From: an uncultured Flavobacteriaceae bacterium
GTDB lineage: Bacteria > Bacteroidota > Bacteroidia > Flavobacteriales > Flavobacteriaceae
Assembly (NCBI GenBank): GCA_938041595.1
Contig: CALITN010000060.1
Coordinates: 1-14,941 of the forward strand
Reading direction: 5' to 3'
DNA: 14,941 bases
The notes below the pieces were generated by a model. It was not told where the DNA came from, did not search any database, and was given only the letters and a program-made list of their open reading frames with translations. The position numbers were made by a program, and so were the translations under genes. Numbering within the stretch: the first letter of the stretch is position 1; the number at the start of each line of letters is the position of its first letter. Shown in pieces: positions 7,218 to 14,444 of the stretch.

Positions 7218-9683
7218 TTAAGAACCGCACATTAAGCAGTCATCATCTTCACTATTTTGAGATTGTGAAAGCATTTGGTTGAGTTCTTCAGGCGAGAGAG
7301 GATCCACCGCAATCTGCTGTCCTGTTTGCGCAGAAGAGGCCTTGGCCGTGGCAGTTGTAGCAGTAACAGGTGTCGCTGCTGGCACTGTTGCCCCCACTTT
7401 TTCCGCCGCCTTGTTATCAATAGTAAACTTAATGGCATCTACAGCTGACTTCGTACGCAGGTAATACATCCCCGTCTTAAGACCTGACTTCCAAGCATAA
7501 AAATGCATGGAAGTCAGTTTTGCCATGGTTGCGCCTTCCATAAATAAATTCAATGATTGTGATTGATCAATAAAATATCCACGATGGCGTGACATGTCAA
7601 TAATGTCCTTCATACTCATTTCCCACACGGTACGATACAACTCTTTAATGTCTTCGGGGATTCCCTCAATATGCTGGATCGATCCATTGGCGCGCATCAA
7701 TTCTTGCTTCATATCCTCATTCCATAAGCCAAGATCCACGAGGTCTTCTAATAGGTGCTTGTTTACTACAATAAACTCCCCGGAAAGTACGCGTCGGGTG
7801 TATATGTTTGATGTATAGGGTTCAAAACATTCGTTATTTCCTAGTATTTGCGATGTCGAGGCTGTTGGCATAGGAGCAACCAGTAGTGAGTTTCGAACAC
7901 CGTGTTTTTTGACTTGCTTGCGCAATCCAGTCCAATCCCAACGTCCGCTGAGCTCTTCGTCTTTGATTCCCCACAAGTTGTGTTGGAAATCCCCTTTGGA
8001 AATTGGGGATCCTTTGTAGGTTTCATAAGGCCCGTCTATTTTAGCTTCTTCTAAGGAGGCTGTTAAGGCAGCATAATAAAGCGTTTCAAAGATTTCTTGA
8101 TTCAGTTCTTTGGCCTTTTCAGAGGTAAACGGCAAACGCAATAAAATAAATGTATCTGCTAATCCCTGTACACCGAGCCCTACAGGACGATGTCTAAAAT
8201 TCGAGTTGGCCGCTTCGGGCACTGGATAATAGTTACGGTCAATCACACGGTTGAGATTTTTCGTAACCTGAAGGGTTACCTCATAGAGTTTTTGGTGGTT
8301 AAACGCTCCGTCTTCGACAAACATCGGCAGGGCAATGGATGCCAAGTTACAAACCGCTACCTCATCGGAAGAAGTGTACTCCATGATTTCGGTACAAAGA
8401 TTTGAAGAGCGGATCGTTCCTAAATTCTTTTGATTGGATTTACGGTTGGCCGAATCCTTGTATAACATATAAGGCGTCCCCGTTTCAATTTGAGATTCTA
8501 AAATCTTCTCCCATAGTTCACGAGCATGAATCGTTTTACGACCTTTTCCCTCTTTTTCATATTGGAGGTAGCGCTTATCAAACTCTTCTCCATGGCAATC
8601 AAAGAGTCCTGGACATTCGTTTGGACACATCAGTGTCCATTCTGCATCTTGCTCAACGCGCTTCATAAATAAGTCTGGCACCCACATGGCATAGAATAAG
8701 TCACGAGCTCGCATTTCTTCTTTTCCATGGTTTTTCTTCAAATCAAGAAAATCAAAAATATCCGCATGCCAAGGCTCTACATAGATGGCGAAAGAACCTT
8801 TTCGCTTTCCTCCTCCTTGATCCACGTAGCGTGCCGTATCATTAAAAACACGAAGCATGGGGACGATTCCATTGGAGGTTCCGTTGGTTCCTGAGATATA
8901 CGAACCCGTTGCACGAATGTTGTGAATCGATAGCCCTATTCCTCCTGCTGACTGAGAAATTTTAGCGGTTTGCTTTAGGGTGTCGTAAATCCCATCAATA
9001 CTATCATCTTTCATGGCCAATAGAAAGCACGAAGACATTTGTGGTTTGGGTGTTCCTGAGTTGAACAAGGTTGGTGTAGCATGGGTGAAATAACGCTTCG
9101 ACATCAAGTGGTAGGTTTCAAGAACCGAATCCACATCTTCAAGATGAATCCCTACCGCAACGCGCATCAACATATGTTGCGGTCGCTCCACAATCACCCC
9201 ATTGAGTTTTAAAAGATACGATCGTTCTAGGGTTTTAAATCCAAAGAAATCATATCCAAAATCCCGATTATAGATAATACTGGAGTCAAATAACTTCGCA
9301 TTTTTCTTGATAATTTTATACACCTCATCCGATAGCAAGGGCGCTTTTTTACCCGTTCTAGGGTTTACGTATTCGTACAAATCCTTCATGGTGTCCGAGA
9401 AGGATTTTTTGGTGTTCTTGTGTAAATTGGACACAGAAATTCGTGCTGCCAACTGTGCATAATCCGGATGCGTAGTGGTCATAGTAGCCGCAATTTCGGC
9501 CGCCAAATTATCCAATTCTGATGTTGTAACACCATCATAAAGTCCCTCAATCACACGCATGGCAACCCGTACCGGATCAACTAAATCGTTAAGACCATAG
9601 CAGAGTTTGCGTACTCTTGCAGTGATCTTATCAAATATTACGGGCTCTTTGTGGCCATCTCTTTTTACTACATACATGCTCAT
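7218..9683 (-). CDS. nrdA: class Ia ribonucleoside-diphosphate reductase, alpha (large) subunit
   Basis: This 821-residue cytoplasmic enzyme reduces ribonucleoside diphosphates to dNDPs with the NrdB radical subunit. The N-terminal ATP-cone (about 1-95, starting MYVVKRDG) is the overall activity site. The catalytic residues are present: Cys219 (SSC) and Cys445 (AVC) as the redox pair, Asn428, Cys430 and Glu432 in NLCTE, PTASTSQI at 606-613 for substrate phosphate binding, and Tyr740-Tyr741 in GMYY for radical transfer. A Thr/Ala/Ser-rich flexible linker (about 760-790) leads to the C-terminal shuttle CLMC (816 and 819). The sequence resembles eukaryotic-type large subunits. It is the second gene of an nrdB-nrdA operon with a 49-bp gap, and a strong terminator follows. 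The first ATG was chosen; another lies two codons in. Confidence 0.98.
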   Translation of the reverse strand: MSMYVVKRDGHKEPVIFDKITARVRKLCYGLNDLVDPVRVAMRVIEGLYDGVTTSELDNLAAEIAATMTTTHPDYAQLAARISVSNLHKNTKKSFSDTMKDLYEYVNPRTGKKAPLLSDEVYKIIKKNAKLFDSSIIYNRDFGYDFFGFKTLERSYLLKLNGVIVERPQHMLMRVAVGIHLEDVDSVLETYHLMSKRYFTHATPTLFNSGTPKPQMSSCFLLAMKDDSIDGIYDTLKQTAKISQSAGGIGLSIHNIRATGSYISGTNGTSNGIVPMLRVFNDTARYVDQGGGKRKGSFAIYVEPWHADIFDFLDLKKNHGKEEMRARDLFYAMWVPDLFMKRVEQDAEWTLMCPNECPGLFDCHGEEFDKRYLQYEKEGKGRKTIHARELWEKILESQIETGTPYMLYKDSANRKSNQKNLGTIRSSNLCTEIMEYTSSDEVAVCNLASIALPMFVEDGAFNHQKLYEVTLQVTKNLNRVIDRNYYPVPEAANSNFRHRPVGLGVQGLADTFILLRLPFTSEKAKELNQEIFETLYYAALTASLEEAKIDGPYETYKGSPISKGDFQHNLWGIKDEELSGRWDWTGLRKQVKKHGVRNSLLVAPMPTASTSQILGNNECFEPYTSNIYTRRVLSGEFIVVNKHLLEDLVDLGLWNEDMKQELMRANGSIQHIEGIPEDIKELYRTVWEMSMKDIIDMSRHRGYFIDQSQSLNLFMEGATMAKLTSMHFYAWKSGLKTGMYYLRTKSAVDAIKFTIDNKAAEKVGATVPAATPVTATTATAKASSAQTGQQIAVDPLSPEELNQMLSQSQNSEDDDCLMCGS

Positions 9684-9732
9684 AGGGAATCGGATTAATG
9701 GTTTTCGTTTTTGTTAGGGAGGGGAGCTGTGG

Positions 9733-10710
9733 CTAGAAATCAGCGTCAAAGGATATCTTAGTCTCTGGTTCTTCTTTGTTGAGTACACCCGCTTTTTGGT
9801 ATTCTGATACGCGTTTTTCAAAGAAGTTGGTTTTCCCTTGGAGGGAAATCATATCCATAAAGTCAAACGGATTGGTTACGTTGTACTGCTTTTCACAGCC
9901 CAATTCGAGCAACAAACGATCCGTGACAAACTCTAAGTATTGAGTCATAAGTTTAGCGTTCATCCCAATGAGACTTACTGGTAAGGATTCGGTGATGAAT
10001 TCTCTTTCAATCTTGAGCGCATCTAGAATAATTTCTTGAATTCGCTCTTTGGGAACTTTATTTATCAAGTGGTGGTTGTGAAGGTGTACCGCAAAATCAC
10101 AGTGAACACCTTCATCTCTTGAAATCAATTCATTGGAAAATGTTAGTCCTGGCATTAACCCACGTTTTTTCAACCAATAAATCGAGCAAAAGGCTCCTGA
10201 AAAGAAAATTCCCTCAACAGCAGCAAAAGCAATCAAACGTTCTGCAAAAGAATCGGAATCAATCCAACGCAGGGCCCAATCGGCTTTTTTCTTAATAGCG
10301 GGAAAAACCTCAATTGCCTTAAAAAGATTTGATTTCTCTGCTTCATCTTTTACATAGGTGTCAATCAACAACGAATATGTTTCTGAGTGGATGTTTTCCA
10401 TCATAATCTGAAATCCGTAAAAAAACTTCGCCTCAGAATACTGTACCTCGTTCACGAAGTTCTCCGCGAGATTTTCGTTAACGATCCCATCAGAAGCAGC
10501 AAAAAAAGCTAAGATGTGTTTGATGAAATATTTTTCATCCGCATTGAGTTTGTTGTTCCAATCGTTAAGGTCTTGGTGCAAATCAATTTCTTCAGCGGTC
10601 CAAAAACTAGCTTCCATTTTCTTATACCACTCCCATATATCATGGTGTTGTATCGGAAAAATCACAAATCGGTTGTTGTTTTCTGCTAGGATCGGTTCCA
10701 CTGCTGCCAT
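9733..10710 (-). CDS. nrdB: class Ia ribonucleoside-diphosphate reductase, beta (small) subunit
   Basis: The 325-residue ferritin-like subunit houses the diiron-tyrosyl radical. Expected ligands are all visible: Asp74 (AASDG), Glu105 and His108 (MENIHSE), Glu166 (AAVEG), Glu200 and His203 (RDEGVH). The radical Tyr is Tyr112 in the segment SETY. The C-terminus FDADF is nearly the eukaryotic FTLDADF peptide that docks on the large subunit, so this is a eukaryote-like pair. There is no N-terminal ATP-cone here, unlike some flavobacterial NrdB proteins; the cone is in NrdA. It is the first gene of the operon, with a DnaA box and a weak promoter upstream, which suggests replication-linked control. 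Confidence 0.98.
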   Translation of the reverse strand: MAAVEPILAENNNRFVIFPIQHHDIWEWYKKMEASFWTAEEIDLHQDLNDWNNKLNADEKYFIKHILAFFAASDGIVNENLAENFVNEVQYSEAKFFYGFQIMMENIHSETYSLLIDTYVKDEAEKSNLFKAIEVFPAIKKKADWALRWIDSDSFAERLIAFAAVEGIFFSGAFCSIYWLKKRGLMPGLTFSNELISRDEGVHCDFAVHLHNHHLINKVPKERIQEIILDALKIEREFITESLPVSLIGMNAKLMTQYLEFVTDRLLLELGCEKQYNVTNPFDFMDMISLQGKTNFFEKRVSEYQKAGVLNKEEPETKISFDADF

Positions 10711-10751
10711 AGTTTACTGTTTTTCGTTGATTAGGTTATTTTCGCTTCAAA

Positions 10752-10782
10752 CAAAGATTTAAAAATGCTCGCAGAATTGAAA
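10752..10782 (-). promoter_or_regulatory. candidate nrdB promoter
   Basis: On the minus strand AATCTTTG (10759-10752) differs from TAnnTTTG at one position and follows TTTC (10782-10779, near TTTG) with 19 bp between, close to the usual Bacteroidota spacing. It lies about 40 bp before the nrdB ATG. The match is moderate. Confidence 0.35.
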
Positions 10783-10789
10783 GTGGTAC

Positions 10790-10798
10790 TTATCCACA
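10790..10798 (+). promoter_or_regulatory. perfect DnaA box upstream of nrdB
   Basis: TTATCCACA matches the strong DnaA-box consensus TTATNCACA exactly. It lies 80 bp before the nrdB start and just upstream of the candidate -33 element, a position suited to regulation. DnaA control of nrdAB is known in E. coli; its occurrence here is inferred. No second box or AT-rich unwinding array is seen nearby, so it is not an origin. Confidence 0.5.
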
Positions 10799-10893
10799 AA
10801 CAGCTCTAGTTTTTAACAAAAATTAATTGTTTGACGCTAAAGGCTTAAAAAATGTAGAAACGCAAATATTTGTTTTTCAGCACTTTATTTCAT

Positions 10894-10919
10894 TATACGT
10901 GCGGCTATGCCGCAGTATA
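10894..10919 (-). repeat. GC-rich hairpin just after the DUF3109 gene
   Basis: GCGGC (10901-10905) pairs with GCCGC (10909-10913) around TAT. The stem extends through T10900-A10914 and, across a bulged G, through TATAC with GTATA. It starts about 10 bp after the DUF3109 stop and is the only GC-rich stem in the gap. No strong T-run follows on the minus strand, so it is a weak terminator candidate or a 3'-end stabiliser. The rest of the 10799-10929 gap is AT-rich with a small CAAATATTTG palindrome at 10863-10872 and no gene that I can support. Confidence 0.4.
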
Positions 10920-10929
10920 CTTGAAAACG

Positions 10930-11502
10930 TCAGTTTGACAATTCTTGTGCTGCTAAAACCAATTCATCATACCAAGCTTGTCCAAATTTTCGAATCAAAG
11001 CCGTTTTGACAAATTCATAAACAGGTATTTTTTGTTGTGCTCCAAACGAACAGGCGGCCTTACAAATATGCCATTGATGATAATTGACTGCTGTAAAATC
11101 CGAGTATTGCTTTAATCGAACTGGATACAAATGACAAGAGATGGGCTTGTTCTGTGAAATGGCACCTGCCTTGTAGGCTTTTTCGATACCGCACTGTGCC
11201 GTCCCTGTCTCGGAAAAAACGGTATAAGCACATTCTTTTCCATTGACTAGTGGGGTTTCCAACTCATCACCAAACCCTTTCACATGAGGTCCTTGTTCGA
11301 GAATCGCTTCTTGTCCTTTGATTGGAATATACGATTTGATCTTGGGCCATTCTTTAGCTAAAAAAGTTGCTTCTTGGGGCTCCAAAGGGGCACCCGCTTC
11401 ACCTTCTACGCAGCAAGCTCCTTGACAGCTATTCAAGTCACACGCAAAAGCTTCTTGCAAAACAGCTTCCGAAACCAGACAATCTTGAATTTGTACAATC
11501 AT
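10930..11502 (-). CDS. DUF3109 family cysteine-rich protein
   Basis: The 190-residue soluble protein has ten cysteines, many in motifs typical of DUF3109 and the related YkgJ-like metal-binding proteins: Cys21, Cys26 and Cys30-Cys31 in an early cluster, Cys91, Cys104, Cys123 in SCHLYPVR, and Cys147 with Cys151. Conserved cysteines of this kind are thought to bind zinc or an iron-sulfur cluster, but the function is unknown. There is no signal peptide or membrane segment. It lies upstream of nrdB on the same strand, separated by 219 bp with a hairpin and a promoter, so it is probably transcribed separately. It diverges from the MarC gene. Confidence 0.85.
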   Translation of the reverse strand: MIVQIQDCLVSEAVLQEAFACDLNSCQGACCVEGEAGAPLEPQEATFLAKEWPKIKSYIPIKGQEAILEQGPHVKGFGDELETPLVNGKECAYTVFSETGTAQCGIEKAYKAGAISQNKPISCHLYPVRLKQYSDFTAVNYHQWHICKAACSFGAQQKIPVYEFVKTALIRKFGQAWYDELVLAAQELSN

Positions 11503-11539
11503 AGTTGGAATTAATGCTTAAAAATACTGAGAATAATAC

Positions 11540-11547
11540 TAATTTCG
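11540..11547 (+). promoter_or_regulatory. candidate -7 element for the MarC gene
   Basis: TAATTTCG differs from TAnnTTTG at the same position as the receptor-gene element at 1592-1599 (TAnnTTCG), and both are followed by CGG. It lies 32 bp before the ATG at 11580. No clear -33 element is seen. Confidence 0.3.
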
Positions 11548-11579
11548 CGGCAAATTTTAATCTCACTAAATCCAAGGCT

Positions 11580-12152
11580 ATGTTTGACTTCAAAGAGTTT
11601 TTAAGTGCCGGAATGATCCTATTTGCCGTCATTGATATTTTTGGCAGCATTCCGATCATAATCAGCTTACGCGATAAAGTTGGTCATATCCAATCCGAAA
11701 AGGCTTCGATTGTATCGGCCTTGCTAATGATTATGTTTTTATTCTTAGGGGAAGAAATTCTGAAACTGATTGGAATCGATGTGAGTTCATTTGCCGTAGC
11801 TGGATCTTTGGTGATGTTTTTGTTGGCTGTTGAAATGATCTTGGGAGTGAGTCTTTTCAAAGGGGATATTCCTGCCTCCGCTTCTATTGTTCCCCTTGCT
11901 TTTCCAATTATCGCCGGAGCGGGTACCATGACCTCTATTCTCTCCTTAAGAGCTGAATATCATGTAGTCAATATGATTGGTGCGATTGTCGTCAATATAC
12001 TGTTGGTTTATGGGGTTTTAAAGTTTTCCAGTGCCATTGGTAGGTTTCTTGGACCTTCGGGAATTCAGATTATCCGAAAAGTTTTTGGGGTAGTGCTACT
12101 GGCTATTGCTCTAAAACTTTTTGCTACAAATGTGGTGCAACTAGCAGCCTAA
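11580..12152 (+). CDS. MarC family (UPF0056) integral membrane protein
   Basis: The 190-residue protein has about six transmembrane helices. It shows the MarC family pattern: an FAVIDIFGSIPI segment at about 15-26 in place of the usual DPxGxxP, and PLAFPIIAGAGTMTS at about 105-119, equivalent to the second-half PLxxPxxxGPG motif. The two half-repeats are typical of this family. Transport substrate and role are not established; the historical link to multiple antibiotic resistance was not supported for E. coli MarC. An in-frame ATG at 11505 would add 25 polar residues. I prefer 11580, which starts directly before the first helix at the usual family position and leaves room for a promoter. Confidence 0.88.
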   Translation: MFDFKEFLSAGMILFAVIDIFGSIPIIISLRDKVGHIQSEKASIVSALLMIMFLFLGEEILKLIGIDVSSFAVAGSLVMFLLAVEMILGVSLFKGDIPASASIVPLAFPIIAGAGTMTSILSLRAEYHVVNMIGAIVVNILLVYGVLKFSSAIGRFLGPSGIQIIRKVFGVVLLAIALKLFATNVVQLAA

Positions 12153-12182
12153 TACAATCTTGTTTTTTACTTTTATCAAACG

Positions 12183-12383
12183 ATGAAAAAGTGGATTTAC
12201 GTATTTATGTTTTTGGCAGTTGTTGCCCTGGGGTTCAATACTTTTCAAATAGAATGGAGTGCCCCTTTTGAAGGAAACAGTCTGGTGGCCTGCATTGGAG
12301 TACTAGCGTCTGCTTGCGCCCTTCTCTTATTGGTTTTGCTGTCGCAATCGCTCAAAGTAGCTCAAAAACTAAAAAGAAAGTAA
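12183..12383 (+). CDS. small two-helix membrane protein of unknown function
   Basis: The 66-residue product has two hydrophobic segments (about 4-20 and 34-55) joined by a short loop containing WSAPFEGN, and a basic tail ending KLKRK that should lie in the cytoplasm. It starts 30 bp after MarC on the same strand and is probably co-transcribed with it. It ends 1 bp from the stop of the convergent S41 protease gene. I do not recognise the family. The tight spacing and sensible topology support a real gene. Confidence 0.7.
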   Translation: MKKWIYVFMFLAVVALGFNTFQIEWSAPFEGNSLVACIGVLASACALLLLVLLSQSLKVAQKLKRK

Positions 12384-12384
12384 A

Positions 12385-13965
12385 CTAGTCTTCAGTGCTT
12401 TGATGCGTGAGCGCACGTTGTATAAAAACATCCTGCTGGGTCAGAATTTTGGTGTAGCAGTTTTCGCCAAATAACTGTAGCCCCAAATATGCTTTGATTG
12501 CATTCCCAATCATTTGAGTGTCTTTTATATTCAATGGCAAGCCATTGTCTGTGCAATAAGTTTTAAAATCTTGAATCCAACGTTGGGTGTTGGCTAAGGG
12601 AGTGTCGATGAAATCAGTTTCTGAAGAAAACTCGTAGGCAGCTCGGTCTTCATCTATGGTAGTAAAGACAAAGTGATTCATCAAATTGGACCGCAATAAA
12701 AAGAAATCAAATTCTTCGGCACGGGTATTATCGTTTGGAACGTAAATGTCTGGAGCAATTCCCCCACCCCCGTACACAATTCGTCCTCCAGGTGTCTTAT
12801 AGGCTAGCGAATCGTTAATCGGAACTTTCGCTACATCGGCCATTTCGCCACTTTCGTAACGCTGGTTGACCTCGTCATAATAAGCCTCTTTGTCGCTGCT
12901 ATAAGGTCGTTGAATGGAGCGTCCAGTTGGGGTGTAATAACGAGCCGTCGTCAGTCGAACGGCATCCCCATCTCCCAATGGCAGTTGTTGTTGCACAAGG
13001 CCTTTCCCAAAACTCCTACGGCCCACAATCCACGCTCGATCATTGTCCTGTAATGCCCCCGCCAAAACTTCTGCCGCTGAGGCTGATTGCTCATTAAGCA
13101 AAATATAGACCTCCCCTTTTTCGTAGCCTCCTTTTTCGGTAGCCAGTGTTTGTCGACGTATCCCATTGTTGCTTTTTGTAATCACTATGGGTTTTCCATC
13201 TTCTAAAAATTCATCAGCAATCTGCTGGGCTGGAAACATATACCCCCCTGGATTGTCTCGCAAATCGAGGATTAACTTTTTAGTTTGATACAGATCAAAC
13301 GAACGCAAAGCCCTCATAAACTCTTCGTAAGTCGTTTGAGAAAAACGATTGATTTTGATATAACCCGTGGCGTCGTTTACGGAAAAATGAGCCTCTACGC
13401 TTTTTAATGGAACCGTTCCACGCGGCATGGTCATGGAAAAAAGAGAATCGTTTTGAGGACGATAGAACTGGAGATTTACCGAACTATCGGGAGCCCCTTT
13501 GAGTTTGGATACAATATCTTCGCTTTGTAGCTCCTTTTGGTAGAGCGTATCTGCATCAGCTATCAAAATACGATCCCCAGCTCGGATGCCTACTTTTTTA
13601 CTAGGGCCTCCCTCCAATACACGAACAATTGTCACGGTATCTTGGACCATGTAGAAACTAACCCCAATTCCTACAAAATTCCCCTGCATGGTTTCTGACA
13701 ACGCTTGGCTTTCTTCTTTTGGAATATAGACCGTGTGGGGATCCAAACGATCGATAATGTCTTGAATTACCTCAATTGATAGCGCATCAATATCAAGTGA
13801 ATCTACATAGCGTTGATCGACATAATCCATCAAAAGATTCAATTTTGCTTGAGCCGTACTCCTTTCGGGTGAAAACAATCCCAATTGCTCGGATCGACTG
13901 CCCCAAAAAAAGCCAATCAATAACGATAGTACGACAATAACCAAAAGATAAAAAGTGTTTTTCAC
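12385..13965 (-). CDS. S41 family C-terminal processing peptidase (CtpA-type)
   Basis: The 526-residue protease has an N-terminal membrane anchor or signal (about 5-20), a PDZ domain (about 88-170, with GNFVGIGV and a GDRIL segment) and the S41 catalytic core. The catalytic serine is Ser296 in QSASAAE. Lys321 in FGKG and Gln325 complete the Ser-Lys-Gln triad with the 25- and 4-residue spacings known from CtpB. It should act in the periplasm, cleaving proteins near their C-termini. The C-terminal 130 residues after GGIAPD are an accessory region. Translation starts at GTG, with no better ATG upstream, 11 bp after the dCMP deaminase stop, so the two are probably co-transcribed and perhaps translationally coupled. 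Confidence 0.94.
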   Translation of the reverse strand: MKNTFYLLVIVVLSLLIGFFWGSRSEQLGLFSPERSTAQAKLNLLMDYVDQRYVDSLDIDALSIEVIQDIIDRLDPHTVYIPKEESQALSETMQGNFVGIGVSFYMVQDTVTIVRVLEGGPSKKVGIRAGDRILIADADTLYQKELQSEDIVSKLKGAPDSSVNLQFYRPQNDSLFSMTMPRGTVPLKSVEAHFSVNDATGYIKINRFSQTTYEEFMRALRSFDLYQTKKLILDLRDNPGGYMFPAQQIADEFLEDGKPIVITKSNNGIRRQTLATEKGGYEKGEVYILLNEQSASAAEVLAGALQDNDRAWIVGRRSFGKGLVQQQLPLGDGDAVRLTTARYYTPTGRSIQRPYSSDKEAYYDEVNQRYESGEMADVAKVPINDSLAYKTPGGRIVYGGGGIAPDIYVPNDNTRAEEFDFFLLRSNLMNHFVFTTIDEDRAAYEFSSETDFIDTPLANTQRWIQDFKTYCTDNGLPLNIKDTQMIGNAIKAYLGLQLFGENCYTKILTQQDVFIQRALTHQSTED

Positions 13966-13976
13966 AGAATCGAATT

Positions 13977-14402
13977 TTAAGAAGATAGGGACAACTGGGT
14001 AACTTCAACTCCAGCACGTTTTAAGAAGTCAACCCCGGAAAGGTCTTTATAGGCTTTAGAATACACCACGCGTTGAATGCCTGATTGATGAATCAATTTA
14101 CTGCATTCTCTACAGGGAGAAAGAGTGATATAAAGTGTAGCGCCTTGACAAGACTGCGTCGAAGCGGCCACTTTAAGAATGGCATTGGCTTCAGCATGAA
14201 GCACATACCATTTGGTTGCATATTCGTCATCTTCACAAATATTTTCAAAACCAGAGGGCGTTCCGTTGTATCCGTCAGAAATGATCATCCGGTCTTTTAC
14301 AATTAGCGCTCCTACTTGCTTGCGTTTGCAATAGGAAAGCTGCCCCCAGGTGTGGGCCATCTCCAGATAAGCGCGATCGTATTTTTCCTGTTTACTTCCC
14401 AT
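13977..14402 (-). CDS. dCMP deaminase (zinc-dependent cytidine/deoxycytidylate deaminase family)
   Basis: The 141-residue enzyme carries the zinc site HAE (69-71; Glu71 is the proton shuttle) and PCREC (96-100; Cys97 and Cys100), with the N-terminal NGTPSGFENI segment (46-55) typical of dCMP deaminases for nucleotide binding. It converts dCMP to dUMP, the precursor of dTMP, so it complements the nearby ribonucleotide reductase. The Gly-rich allosteric insert of T4-type enzymes is not obvious. It lies between the HupE-like gene (42-bp gap) and the S41 protease (11-bp gap). TATCTTAG 6 bp before the ATG weakly resembles a -7 element, so it may also have its own promoter. Confidence 0.93.
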   Translation of the reverse strand: MGSKQEKYDRAYLEMAHTWGQLSYCKRKQVGALIVKDRMIISDGYNGTPSGFENICEDDEYATKWYVLHAEANAILKVAASTQSCQGATLYITLSPCRECSKLIHQSGIQRVVYSKAYKDLSGVDFLKRAGVEVTQLSLSS

Positions 14403-14444
14403 AGTCGACTAAGATACGAGTATTTAAAAAGCAGTAGTTGTTTT

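Noticed and set aside
8402..8668. Plus-strand open frames inside nrdA (also 7279-7464, 7594-7818 and 8190-8405)
   Set aside because: They lie antisense to strongly conserved catalytic coding sequence, with no recognisable protein features.
10740..10929. Replication origin suggested by a DnaA box and AT-rich DNA
   Set aside because: Only one perfect box is present, with no array of boxes and no dnaA, dnaN or gidA neighbours. Promoter regulation is more likely.
10827..11009. 60-codon plus-strand open frame between nrdB and the DUF3109 gene
   Set aside because: It overlaps the DUF3109 3' end and the hairpin, has no promoter or ribosome site, and its composition is not protein-like.
11505..11579. 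Earlier ATG adding 25 residues to the MarC protein
   Set aside because: The added segment is polar and unlike MarC N-termini, and it would leave almost no room for divergent promoters. ATG at 11580 precedes the first helix directly.
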